From positions 45,427,467-45,491,466 of the forward strand of contig NC_087070.1 of NCBI RefSeq assembly GCF_963678635.1: a DNA stretch of 64,000 bases, given 5' to 3'. The translations under genes were made by a program, and so were the position numbers. This document shows, one piece after another, positions 56,801 through 64,000 of this stretch. Every line of letters starts with the position of its first letter. Positions within the stretch are counted from its first letter, which is position 1. A model generated the notes under the pieces. That model was not told the DNA's origin. It saw nothing but the letters and a program-made list of their open reading frames with translations, and made no database searches. The stretch comes from Symsagittifera roscoffensis. Lineage: Eukaryota > Xenacoelomorpha > Acoela > Convolutidae.

Positions 56801-59800
56801 CAGAAATCTCAACTGATAAACGAATCAACTCAGGAGTCCAACAGGGATCAGTCCTAGGTCCTCTTCTATTTCTGTTATACCTCAAGGATCTTCTCACTGT
56901 CATTTTTAGTTCTCAAGCCTTTTAATTGCAGATGACTTAAAGTTAATTGATAGTGGACAAGAACTACATAAACTTTCATCCGATCTTGAAAACCTCTCAT
57001 TTGGAGTGTCCAAAACTCTGTTTTTTAATTTCGAAAAATGTTCATGCACTGAATTCTTAATCGCAACGAAAAGAAAAAATGAAAATTTAGTAAAACTTAA
57101 CTTTGGAGGGAGCGAACTCAAGAAAAGAACCGGAGTTAAAGATCTTGGACTGATAATAAATAACACATTGGACTGGGCAGCTCATGTTTTGAAACGAATT
57201 TCTAAAGCCTTAGAAAGCTTGTTTTTATTAACACGAAACACATCTCCTTCAACCAGCAAAGAACCATAAGTTGACCTATACAGATAGATTTTGAACCCAG
57301 TTTTGCTCTTTGCTTCGGAATGCTGGGGAATCAGAAAATCTGATTACCACCTAATCGAAAGCTTCAACAAAAAAGCCATTTCCTGGAACAGCAATTACAA
57401 CAGCTACAAAAACGAAATCGTGAATTTTAACTTGCTTCCACCATTGTTCTTCAAAGTGTTGAAAGATCTTCTACTGTACAGCAGTATTCTAAATCAGAGA
57501 TATGAGGTCGATTTTTCGACATTTTACGAAATCCGAGGAATGGACAACCGCAGGCGAATCAAACTTCCGGAACTGCAATACGAAGTACAGAGGAGCAACT
57601 TTTGGAGCCGCACTGGGCTTCGAATCAACATGATTCAAAGCAAAATCGATTTCTACGAGGACCGAAACCTAAAGAGAAATCTTATAAGACTGATGTGGAG
57701 CTTTTTCAAAGAAAACTGGACTGAAAATAATCCTTGCTCATGGATTTTCCTTTGCCTTTGTGAAAAATGTCGTGCCAACCCAGTGTTCTAAATTTTTTGG
57801 GATAATATCCCAGTGGCATACCCACGAAGCCATAATAATCATAATAATAATCATAATAGGGTTGGTATTTTCAAATTGACGTCAAACTTTAGTAACTAAA
57901 TTTTCTGAAAACTTTTCAAAAAAATCATTAAAAATTCAGATCTCGGAAAATAAAAGAATTTGAGCAGTCATATTTGAAGGCCGCGTTTGGAACCCGTATA
58001 CAGACTCTCACAATACCCTCAAGATAGGATTGGAATTTCAATTTAGAAGTTTTTGAATTCTATCTTTTCTGTGATTTTTTTTTTTGAAAAAATCATCATA
58101 ACTCTTAAATTAAAAGGATTTGGTCATTTACATTTTGAAGCCAAAAGTGCAACCCCTCAGAGAATCCTGACAGCGCACCACCATAGGGTGGCTGATTTCA
58201 TAGTTGAAATATACGCTGAAACGAAAAACGCGCGTTACATTATGCATAGATGAAAGAATCCAATCTGTACACTACCCTACACTGCTCCTCCCCTTCAATG
58301 CTGGGATCATATCTACAGCCTTACATTCGGGCATTTAAAATAGCCTAGCACTCATAAACTGGTAAACCAAAAGTATTTTGCATTGCAATATACGATATAG
58401 CTTGATCGTGCAAAAGTTCGTTCGTTTCTTAAAACTTGAATGTTTAACATATGGTATGGCTGAAAGATGGAAAGATAGTAGCAGAAAATATAATAGATAA
58501 AAGATAAAGAAACTGATTTTCAATTGGGGTGTGTATTTCGCCTCCAATTTAGCAAATGAATTTGAAGTTAATTCAAACAATACATACCACAAAAAAAAAT
58601 AAAGAAAAACTTTAATTACAACGTCCTTTAATAACGTCCCAACCTTCTCTTCTCTACGAGGGGGTTAACATGTAATTGTCCTTTCATCCGATAAGCCACT
58701 TATCACGTGAGTGCTATTTAAAACTCGTGCAGCACTCCCCAACGATGCCCGACTTAGGGTGCGGTCATCTTTATTAACAGTTCGTCAAGAACCATTGATG
58801 TTTTACCTGTATGACGTTGAGTCTGGGTGCCCTCACTTTGTACTGTCTATCCGCATGACCCATCATCGCATTCAGCAGATGAATGGCAATTCTCGACACT
58901 GTCGTGTTCATGTTTTCAATCGTGTAAAGCGTCTGCAGCACTAAATCGTCATATACGAACTCAAAGTTGTCGGGTATTTCGAAGTTGAACATCACTAAAC
59001 ATCCGTTTCGTTGCATTCCTTCATGACCTTGATGTTTCTTCATCGACACCAGACATTGCTTTATTATTGCTCGTTTGTGAAACAAGTTGAGCTGAGTTTT
59101 GTAACAGTCATCCGAACTTATGTGGAAGAGAGATGCGCTTCCTGAAACCTGGATTTCTATCGCGTCCAGGTACAGATCCATGCAGTCAATTACATGCAGC
59201 ATGAAGTCCACCGGCTTTTTGATGACTTTGTCGCGAAGTAATTGGTACACTGAGTGAAATGTTTCAAGTATGAAAGGTTTTCTTCGTCTGTAGCGACTAA
59301 AGTTTTCAAGAAGTTGTTTTTCATTTGCAGTTCCAGTTACAACTTTCGCAGGCAGTGGAGATCTTCCGGCCATGGTTGAGCTGACTAGTCCTAGGAACTC
59401 CAGAGGTGATTGAAGAATCTGCAACGCAGGAATTACGCTATCAACAGTTTGTGGTCGCTGGTTCAAGTACGGTTGTAATCTCTCTCGATCAGTTGACTCA
59501 TCTCCCAGAAGTGTTCCAGAAATATCCAGACTCAGTAGATCGGGCAAACTTCCCACAATTTTTAGTAACAAATTATCGATTCCAAAGCTGTGAGCCATTC
59601 CGTCGTCTTTGCTATACGATATATCCAAGGTCTGGAGTTTTTTCAGCTGGAATATAGTTGAAAACCTTCGTTCCGCAAGTTGCCCAGTACTTGGTTCCAA
59701 ATTGTAAAGTGAAAGTGACCTTAAAGTTTTATGCATCGATTTTAGGACATTCAGGTCGTCGGTAACAACTAAGTTTCCCAAGTCCAAATGCGTTAAATGG

Positions 59801-60387
59801 TTGAGATATGGAAACACTTCTCGAGACAAATAGTCATAGGACAAGTTAGTATTCGCAACAACAAGTGTTTCAAGATTGTTGAAACGACCCAGCCAACAAT
59901 CAACGTCAAAAGTAGGGTGTTGATTATTGTCAACTTCCATCTGAGTTGTTTGTATATCTTCTTCGCCTTTCAAGTAGGGATTATCAACGCGTAAGCTATC
60001 TACATTGAGGTAAACTAGGTAGCTTCGCGAGTTACGAAAAGTTTCTAGAACTTGGTCTATTTTAAGATTTGTCGCATACTCGCAATTCACAAAACAGGCT
60101 TGATGGCTTCTTAACGGCTCAATGCTGCTCACGGCCGAGCATGATAGATCGATAAAACCATTTAGAGGTGTCTGAGGACTCCTACTAAAAAGATGCAGAA
60201 TTTCGTCAACATGGTCGCTCTTTTTACAATTCACGAAGAGTTTGTGGGCTAAGAGTGGCGATAAAATAAGAGATCGCAAAGGATGTTTTAAGTCCGAGTC
60301 CATTAAACATTTGAAGTTCTCTCCGGTGCATAAAAACTGTATGCACGAGTCTACCAAAGAATCAACATTTTCACGCGGAAGAGACAT
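44639..60387 (-). CDS. ZYG11B: ZYG11/ZER1-family CUL2 ubiquitin-ligase substrate receptor, four coding exons, 793 residues
   Basis: Exons 60387-58807, 51107-50813, 50272-49964 and 44835-44639 join in phase (2382 nt with stop). ZYG11/ZER1 proteins recruit substrates with N-terminal glycine degrons to CUL2-Elongin-RBX1 ligases. Order: a VHL-box-like N-terminus (DSLVDSCIQFL), leucine-rich repeats (about residues 150-300, including LPDLLSLDIS), then ARM-like repeats to the C-terminus. The region NEKQLLENFSRYRRRKPF aligns with NETQIAEALKRYSERAFF of human ZYG11B, as recalled. The WNLTDE and GNVAEVK motifs of the degron pocket and WAVWALFNLC are present. Length is close to human ZYG11B (744). The gene is host, apparently intact. 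Introns of 7.7, 0.54 and 5.1 kb; the two long ones hold antisense LINEs. ZYG11 rather than ZER1 is favoured by the pocket-region sequence, but the paralogue is not certain. Confidence 0.9.
45121..45175. repeat. CAGTTGGAAAAGAG repeat family, 5' fragment
   Basis: CAGTTGGAAAAGAGCCAATG then AACGCAATGATACAGAAAAT, followed by divergence. It is the left end only, in intron 3 of the ZYG11-like gene. Confidence 0.65.
45498..46336 (+). pseudogene. LINE A ORF1 remnant (coiled-coil RNA-binding type)
   Basis: Starts MTSEFISKFETVKDSLDS after AAAA. A heptad-patterned stretch EVRNLSNRVNYLEVKVNELE leads into RYSSKDCVIIQNLP, the conserved start of the C-terminal fold in CR1/L2-type ORF1 proteins. One frameshift near 45945 separates it from the second part (LTKRDSDLFDYSRGLGMNTM ... 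NTLLGKTRDDSLKRGRQ), which runs to a TAA at 46336. There is no zinc knuckle. Confidence 0.75.
46525..49290 (+). pseudogene. LINE A ORF2 remnant (endonuclease and reverse transcriptase)
   Basis: Endonuclease blocks: FFMNVRSLRSHSDQ, LALCETWLTD, GGGLAFFARK, IMGDFNIYIL and NVSDHYALL. A segment of about 40 codons is missing near 46845, where the frame also changes. Reverse transcriptase blocks: YRPISLLTSFSKIFEK (near 47955), [48 protein letters not shown], then FKYLGVLLD. A TGA after WCANNK at about 48533 and frameshifts near 47505-47576, 47908 and 48940 interrupt it. The C-terminal tail ends at 49290. The CR1/Jockey superfamily is indicated by the motif order and lack of RNase H. Confidence 0.85.
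49440..49724. repeat. CAGTTGGAAAAGAG repeat family, right-hand part
   Basis: Contains TTTTATTCCGCTG, TTTGATAGTGGATTTG, ATCAAAAAGAAAATC, and ends CACGACCTGTATACGGGTAT then TCAATACGTTCATTGAAACTG. The left end is lost next to the 3' end of LINE A. Confidence 0.7.
49964..50272 (-). CDS. ZYG11B: ZYG11-like gene, exon 3 (ARM repeats)
   Basis: Acceptor TTTGGCAG, donor ACAG/GTGAGG. It starts VASMDQSTDPLSHADLEISY, then AACGILAHILSDG-like repeat sequence (NACGILAHILSDGEAIWTVE), YRSFLPILRLLD and FWAVWALFNLCTG. These match the YRSFNPFFPLL and WAVWAMQHVC segments of vertebrate ZYG11B. Both exon boundaries interrupt a codon after its first base, consistent with exons 2 and 4. Confidence 0.9.
50440..50720. 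repeat. CAGTTGGAAAAGAG repeat family, diverged left-hand part
   Basis: Begins CAGTCGGAAAAGAGTGCATG, then TTAACTTTTCCAATTCGGAG, GCTCTTTGAATTGCAA and CGCTGGGAATTCTG. It fills most of the short intron 2 of the ZYG11-like gene. Confidence 0.65.
50813..51107 (-). CDS. ZYG11B: ZYG11-like gene, exon 2 (Gly/N-degron pocket exon)
   Basis: Acceptor TTTGGTGCAG, donor CAG/GTTGCC, leaving one base. It reads VLVNAISKRVNEARHDELID and then AWSSLWNLTDETEVNCSRFI, later CLGNVAEVKTLRQSLLTSE. In the human ZYG11B structure Trp and Asn/Asp of WNLTDE and Asn and Glu of NNIAEVK contact the N-terminal glycine. The same residues are kept here, so degron recognition is probably conserved. Confidence 0.9.
51115..52025. 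other. Intron 1 of the ZYG11-like gene, nothing else recognised
   Basis: AT-rich DNA. A short word AGAGCTTCGCTACACTTGCC near 51345 recurs as GGAGCTTCGCCACACTTGCG at 39200, GGAGCTTCGCAACACTTGCG at 40330 and AGAGCTTCGCGCC at 52350, so a small dispersed repeat is present. Confidence 0.4.
52030..52190 (-). mobile_element. tRNA-derived SINE-like repeat with conserved core
   Basis: On the - strand: head ACTGTGGTGCAGATGCG (box A-like) and GGGTCTCAGTTCC (box B-like), a hairpin CCCTTGCGATAAGCAAGGG, then the core TTGCAATCGGGTACTATACT and TTTTTCCCGTTAATGACTTT. The core is shared with 41515-41645 and 32985-33040. Confidence 0.6.
52450..52620. repeat. CAGTTGGAAAAGAG repeat family, weak partial copy
   Basis: Keeps AAAGCTCTTGGAATTTC, TTATGATTGACCTTTTTTGATA, AAACTAACCCAATCCGAGA and TTGATCACGTTTTTTACC in the family order. 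Confidence 0.5.
53210..53560. repeat. Satellite-like repeat left of LINE B
   Basis: Contains CCGCCATAGGATGGCGATTT, repeated CTTTTGAAATATGAAAACG, CTCGGAATTTGAGCA and ATGAAGTCCACATTTGAAAC, then CCTGAGAATACCC. Diverged versions of these words occur in the same order at 57855-58230 on the other side of LINE B. Confidence 0.5.
53703..53945 (+). repeat. 5' monomers of LINE B (four units of ~55-75 bp)
   Basis: Units begin TTTGTGCCTC(C/T)... or TTTGAGTCTC and contain TTAATTGATTAGGAGGGGCA or a close variant (GACTAGGAGGGTC, TTGGTTAGGAGGGGCATTG, AGGTTCGGCGGGGCATTG). Tandem monomers directly before ORF1 are the place where an internal promoter sits in monomer-bearing LINEs. Confidence 0.65.
53950..54946 (+). 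pseudogene. LINE B ORF1 remnant (PHD-finger type)
   Basis: ATG at 53950. The N-terminus has spaced Cys residues (FPCVE, ECKDG, FKCGTWFYANNC, LIWLCKNC), the pattern of the PHD-like finger found in many CR1/Jockey ORF1 proteins. A coiled-coil segment (KKLNDIEAKLIDSKI) and a basic C-terminal domain (EDKQEKIKAFRKLRNLPLAE ... KHKCISVSHDYSKE) follow. In-frame TGA codons at 53998 and 54025 lie inside the finger, and there are further stops and at least one frameshift near 54370-54500. Confidence 0.7.
54950..57791 (+). pseudogene. LINE B ORF2 remnant (endonuclease and reverse transcriptase)
   Basis: Endonuclease blocks: KILLYNVRSL, DIVLLTETWLTTDI, GGVFIAVSNNV, LGVFYNRPAG, KIILTGDFN (followed by a stop near 55405), DRFSDHFSIE. 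Reverse transcriptase blocks: [93 protein letters not shown]. Stops or frameshifts occur near 54990, 55405, 55937, 56444, 56925 and 57269, among others. The tail ends CEKCRANPVF at 57791. No RNase H is seen. Confidence 0.85.
57855..58230. repeat. Satellite-like repeat right of LINE B, two ~175-bp units
   Basis: Unit 1 (57855-58028) and unit 2 (58029-58215) share ATTTTCAAATT/ATTTCAATTT starts, AAAAAAATCAT, TCTCGGAAAATAAAAGAATT or CTCTTAAATTAAAAGGATTT, a TTTGAAG-CC word and CA-CCCTC. CACCACCATAGGGTGGCTG at the end matches CCATAGGATGGCG left of the LINE. Confidence 0.5.
58240..58800. other. Intron 1 of the ZYG11-like gene next to exon 1, nothing recognised
   Basis: No motif beyond the donor of exon 1. 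Frames on either strand lack family features. Confidence 0.35.
58807..60387 (-). CDS. ZYG11B: ZYG11-like gene, exon 1 (527 codons: VHL box, LRRs, first ARM repeats)
   Basis: Begins MSLPRENVDSLVDSCIQFLC and ends RAPRLNVIQ with donor CAG/GTAAAA, phase 0. Leucine-rich repeats are visible as LETLVVANTNLSYDYL, LTHLDLGNLVVTDDL, LRSLSLYNLEPS, LQTLDISYSKDDG and LLSLDISGTLLGD. The ARM part starts around residue 340. It is unusual in being one 1.6-kb exon without any intron. No stop or frameshift was seen. The start is the first in-frame ATG after upstream stops. Confidence 0.9.
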
Positions 60388-60527
60388 TGCGACTCACGAC
60401 CGATGGCTATTTTTTCACATTTTTTCTGAAAGTCCACATACATTTTTCTGTTTCTGCAGTCATAAAAACTAACATAACAATCGGCTGATGCACCAAGGGA
60501 CAAAACTAAAAGCAGAGTTGCTATCAT
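60351..60527 (-). CDS. 58-codon upstream reading frame with signal-peptide-like start, overlapping the ZYG11-like start
   Basis: ATG at 60527 on the - strand gives MIATLLLVLSLGASADCYVS, a short hydrophobic core ending ASA before DC, which looks like a cleavable signal peptide. A small Cys-containing tail follows (SFYDCRNRK, FQKKCEK, SQCLF). It ends at 60351, 37 nt past the ZYG11-like ATG (60387), in another frame. It may be a regulatory upstream ORF. Alternatively it may be the first exon of a secreted protein, because a good donor (GTGAGT) lies near 60398. Function is not established. Confidence 0.35.
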   Translation of the reverse strand: MIATLLLVLSLGASADCYVSFYDCRNRKMYVDFQKKCEKIAIGRESQCLFRVKMLILW

Positions 60528-60569
60528 TATCTCTGCTCTGAAAGACTCTCTACAAAACAAGAATTCAAG

Positions 60570-62930
60570 GACTAAAATACCACTTTATTCATTGAATTTT
60601 AAGATTTAAATTGAAGTGCACATCGTTAAAACAAAATTTTTAACCGTTGAAAAAAAATGAAATATCTCAAAGATAATGAGTTGCTGGCTATACCTTTTGA
60701 TGAGGGGGTTGGTTTTTGCATAATGAGGAAACAAACGTATGAATCAATGAGGTTAAGCTGAAAATTGAGAAAAAATTTTAAAGAATTACTAGCCATGAAG
60801 AAAAACACGAGATAATTGATCAGTTATATTCTAAGATGAGGTCAACAGGGGGTGTAACATTCGCCCAAATACTACAGTGACGGAGCGTAGAAAAAGTAGC
60901 TATTAACGACTGGCAGGCGTCAGTTGCCATAATTCTACTCGTTTTTCACAGTGTCGACCTTGCCAGTTGATTTTCTGGTCTGTTTAGGGCTAGTAAAAAG
61001 TTACTATTTTTTACTAAGTAACAAGTTACTGGGACTCCTACTTGTAATAAGCTACAAAGTTAGTTTATTATAGTCCTTCGCCATATACTGTCTCTGGGGG
61101 GGGGGGGGCGAGCCTCCGCTTCCGTGTTTTTCTTGTAATAACGTCGTTTTTACATCCAATTCGTGGCACGGGAGGGTACTGCTCTCTACTTTTTCCCCAC
61201 TGAAGCCGCCCTTCTCGCTAAATCCTTCTGCTAAGTGTCTTATCGTGCGTGATCGTCACGATAAGAGGCTTCGTTTTAATATCGTTATCGTCCAACTGTT
61301 TTTCACTATTTTCGCTGTTGTTCTCATTTTATCACATTTTCTAGTCAAAATGGCCGTTTTTCGTATTTCTGAGAAATATCCGTTCATTAATCGAAATTTT
61401 GAAAATTTGAAATTCTCGAATAATCCGACCCTCTTTCGCAGCAATTTTCAGTCCTTAGGGCCTTTATTTCTATGTTTACGTAGCGTCGGAAGGTTGCGCT
61501 GCCCCAGTTTGGCAGAATGGCAAATAGTCCCCGGACAGTCCCCATCAATGTCCCTATTGATCGCATAACACCGGGTGTGCCAGTCGGTCATATCTAGACG
61601 TTTGAACTTGAGGGACATGAAAATACGTGATTTTGGAGTGAAGTTTTAATTTTCAAAAGTTCGAATCGAGCCTGTCATGCTCAGTTTTCTCGCGACAACT
61701 GAAAACATAAAATGAAAAAGGAGAACGACCGATTTAACAATTGCGGGAAAGTGGTCAAATGTATACAGTGGGAAATCGCTATTCGCAATTTCCATCATAG
61801 AAAACGAGAGTAGAGCTGTCCTATCTGATATAGAAGACCAAACGAACAAAAGAGCAGAACTAAAATCAACTGGACCAATGTGAACCTTCAACGGGAAGGT
61901 GGACAAGTGAAGTCTCCCAATGGTCCAGAGTCAAAACTATATTCTTGAGTAAAAACTTACTTCCCTTGATTGGGACTCATCATTAGAAAACTTCTTGAGT
62001 TACATTTGATTATATTTATGCCGGAGTCGTTAATTAGTTCAATTACTCTGTGTCTCAAGCGTGCTGCTATGTGAGTACTAAATTTAGTTTTCTCGAGTGT
62101 GTTTTATGATTGTTATGTTGAGATAAGGCGAGTCTTAGGTTGATCCATCTGAAATGGATCAAAGTTCCAATGTCCAACAAAAAGTAACATAACGGATTGT
62201 TCCGACCCTGTTTTTAACGGCGTTCGTGTATTTTGGGTATTTCGAGACCTAGGTATGGGAACGTTCTTATTTTCTAGAGTGGGGGGATATTTTGGTAGTA
62301 GCCTTTAAGCTGTAACGGGTTCTAGTCTCATGTCGCAAGCGAACCGGATTGGCTCCGACCGTTTTTGAGGTAGAAAAACACAAGAGATAGTGTCCCTGAC
62401 TCTTGAGCCATTGGTTATAGGGCCTATTTTTCTTAAGCCTCATATGTGACTGAAGTAAGCGACTGTTACATAGTGTTTTTATGGCACTTCTGGGTGTTTT
62501 TACGACATCATGACTACGGAGTCGAACCCACTTGACACAGCTCCAGGCTGCATGCCCATTCTAGAGTACCGGTGGTACGGCTCAGCGTGAACGTGTAAAC
62601 CTTCGGGTTGTACCGTGATAGCTTTTTAAGAAAACTTGAGAAAACTTCCTTGTATGCTCCCTGAACGAGGCCTAGCTAACCGAGTAAAGGGGGGATACTA
62701 GGGGGCAGAAATACGAGCAAAAAGACAAAAAGCGAAACAAAAACAAGAAAAATTTATAGAAAAAGGAACAAAAACCATAAAACAAAACAGACAGTGACAT
62801 TGATACCAGATCAGTTGGATCAAACCTTTATATTAATTAAATAGTATACCCATACTGTTTTATAAGACCGATCGTTTCGATCAATCTAGCAACCTAAACC
62901 AGTGACTTCAAAAAGGTGCCCAAGTGAGGG
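60570..62930. other. 5' flank of the ZYG11-like gene, no gene recognised
   Basis: About 2.3 kb in which I found no exon. Minor features are a run of 13 G at 61096-61108 and a hairpin with 9-bp arms CTTATCGTG/CACGATAAG at 61239-61265. The word CGGATTG..CCGACC(C)TTTTT recurs near 62202 and 62345. G+T content rises after about 62000. Frames at 61245-61568 (+) and 61646-61906 (-) have no recognisable family features. Confidence 0.35.
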
Positions 62931-62959
62931 CCATTGTTAAGGGTTTTCAGATAGCTTGC

Positions 62960-63165
62960 AACCTAGCTGGACCACTAGGAGACTTGACTGGAAAAGGTGA
63001 CCAGCCGAGTGGGAAAGTGGTTCACAAGGGCTGAACCGGACCACTAGGAGACTTGACTGGAAGAGGAGACCAGCCGAGTGGTAAAGTGGTTCAGAGGGAC
63101 TGAGCTGAACCGCTAGGAAACTTGAGTGGAAGAGGTGACCAGCCAAGTGGAAGGTGGTGCTGGTG
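62960..63165. repeat. ~70-bp tandem repeat, three units
   Basis: Unit: GGACCACTAGGAGACTTGAC, then TGGAAGAGGTGACCAGCCGA and GTGGGAAAGTGGTTC, repeated at about 62969, 63038 and 63110 with few changes. The 94-codon - strand frame across it is caused by the repeat. Confidence 0.85.
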
Positions 63166-63169
63166 TCAA

Positions 63170-63870
63170 GTGCAGTGCACATCAAGGAGACAACCAGCAC
63201 GGGATCACTACAAGAGGACACACAGGGGTGTTCTCAAGTTGGGCAAACGGGTATCGTTAAAATCCACATTACATTATAGGAGATAAGTGTAAAATTAGAT
63301 AAGCGGAGCCCCATTGTTTTGAGGAAGTTTTTACACAAGCAGGCCTGGAAACAGGTCTACGGTTTTCTCTCGAGAGGTTTAGCACCCGGCGCATAAGGGT
63401 TTTTTCGGCTTAAGATGTTGGCTAAAAAGGGGGGAGGTTAGAAGGGGGGTGGTTAGGTTAGAGGTTAGCGGTTGTAAATTGTAAAAAGGGGGGACACGTT
63501 AGAGTAACTAATTGTTCGGCATCGTCGATTTAGTTACATTAGATACTTACACGCGTTGGTTATAAGAAGCGGATCTCCAAATTTAACATCGAGTTAAAGT
63601 AGGTACCCTGGTCGGATTGGTATGGGGGAAAGGACATAGACAGTTTTTGTGATACCCCATAAGATCGCTAGCAGAGGGGAGGAAAACGCGTGGCAATCGG
63701 GTACCAGACATTTTTTCGGACAAAGATTGACATCTGTCAACCTTAAATTTTAGGTGGGTTCATCTCTCTGTTTGTGAAATTTTTTCTGTTTAAATTTTTA
63801 CTTTTTGGTGAATATTTGTTGTTGGTATACGAACGAACAGGCGATCACAAGAATTTAGGAATTTAGGTCT
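63170..63870. other. G-rich sequence, nothing recognised
   Basis: Contains runs such as GGGGGGAGGTTAGAAGGGGG and GGTTAGGTTAGAGGTTAG around 63428-63465. It could be the 5' part of another large element extending beyond the window, but no coding motif supports this. Confidence 0.3.
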
Positions 63871-63874
63871 TGGG

Positions 63875-64000
63875 ACAGTACCGAAGAAGTCTTGGGACAT
63901 TGCAGTCTGGGGACAGTCTTGGGACAGTGCAGTCTTGGGACAGTCTTGGGACGGTGCAGTCTTGGGACAGTCTTGGACCAGAGCAGTCTTGGTACGAAAC
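63875..64000. repeat. GTCTTGGGACA minisatellite at the window edge
   Basis: About eight units of GTCTTGGGACAGT, alternating with GCA inserts to give a 14/27-bp higher-order pattern (AGTGCAGTCTTGGGACAGTC). The array continues to the end of the window, so its length is unknown. Confidence 0.85.

Larger units (their letters stand above)
53700..57850 (+). mobile_element. LINE B: full-length CR1/Jockey-like non-LTR element with PHD-type ORF1, decayed
   Basis: Inserted antisense in intron 1 of the ZYG11-like gene. Parts in order: four 5' monomers (53703-53945), ORF1 with a Cys-rich finger (53950-54946), ORF2 with endonuclease and reverse transcriptase (about 54950-57791), and a short 3' untranslated region ending in a (TAATAATCA)n-like tail at 57825-57850. 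About ten to fifteen stops and frameshifts make it inactive, but the structure is complete, so it probably inserted whole. Confidence 0.85.

Noticed and set aside
62937-63221. 94-codon - strand frame
   Set aside because: Produced by the ~70-bp tandem repeat; the translation repeats itself.
63428-63475. TTAGG-like words suggesting a telomeric repeat
   Set aside because: Only two or three imperfect units without a regular array.
1-64000. CRISPR array or bacterial operon structure
   Set aside because: No regular repeat-spacer pattern, and splice signals, SINEs and LINEs show a eukaryotic nuclear genome.

Overview
The window comes from a metazoan nuclear genome, most likely an invertebrate. The evidence is spliced genes with GT-AG introns, an AT-rich intergenic background, tRNA-derived SINEs, TA-flanked miniature inverted-repeat elements, several LINEs and fossil LTR-type elements. 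I cannot name the species. All assignments come from reading translated sequence and comparing motifs from memory; no search was run.

Left third (1-20.6 kb): a large, GC-richer virus-like element on the + strand. Gag-like, protease, reverse transcriptase, RNase H and integrase parts follow each other in Ty3/gypsy order between about 2.2 and 9.9 kb. Unusually, about 8.7 kb of further coding-like sequence follows (10.7-19.4 kb). It contains a recognisable SGNH/GDSL-type hydrolase domain at about 11.9-12.5 kb. The whole is an old, broken copy with roughly twenty or more interruptions. It is preceded by a duplicated block carrying 25-bp minisatellites and followed by a second, unrelated GC-rich minisatellite. 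I could not see a pair of LTRs.

Middle (20.6-31.9 kb): no host genes recognised. The region holds two 5'-truncated LINE fragments, MITE-like elements, a 1.2-kb inverted-repeat element with an internal 33-bp tandem array, a 1.2-kb palindromic repeat made of two ~505-bp units, two (CT)n tracts sharing one flanking sequence, and one copy of a tRNA-derived SINE.

Host gene 1 (31.9-42.2 kb, - strand): five coding exons whose phases fit exactly, giving a 577-residue, mostly disordered protein. It has an N-myristoylation-type start and two ProAspTyrAsp motifs. I do not recognise it. Its introns hold MITEs, SINEs and a BEL/Pao integrase fragment.

Host gene 2 (44.6-60.4 kb, - strand): a ZYG11/ZER1-family gene, the substrate receptor of a CUL2-RING ubiquitin ligase. 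Its four coding exons also fit in phase (793 residues). The WNLTDE and GNVAEVK motifs that line the Gly/N-degron pocket in human ZYG11B are present. Introns 1 and 3 each contain a nearly full-length but decayed LINE in antisense orientation. A short upstream reading frame with a signal-peptide-like start overlaps the gene's start codon.

Right end (60.6-64 kb): no gene recognised. It is G-rich sequence with a ~70-bp tandem repeat and, at the window edge, a GTCTTGGGACA minisatellite.
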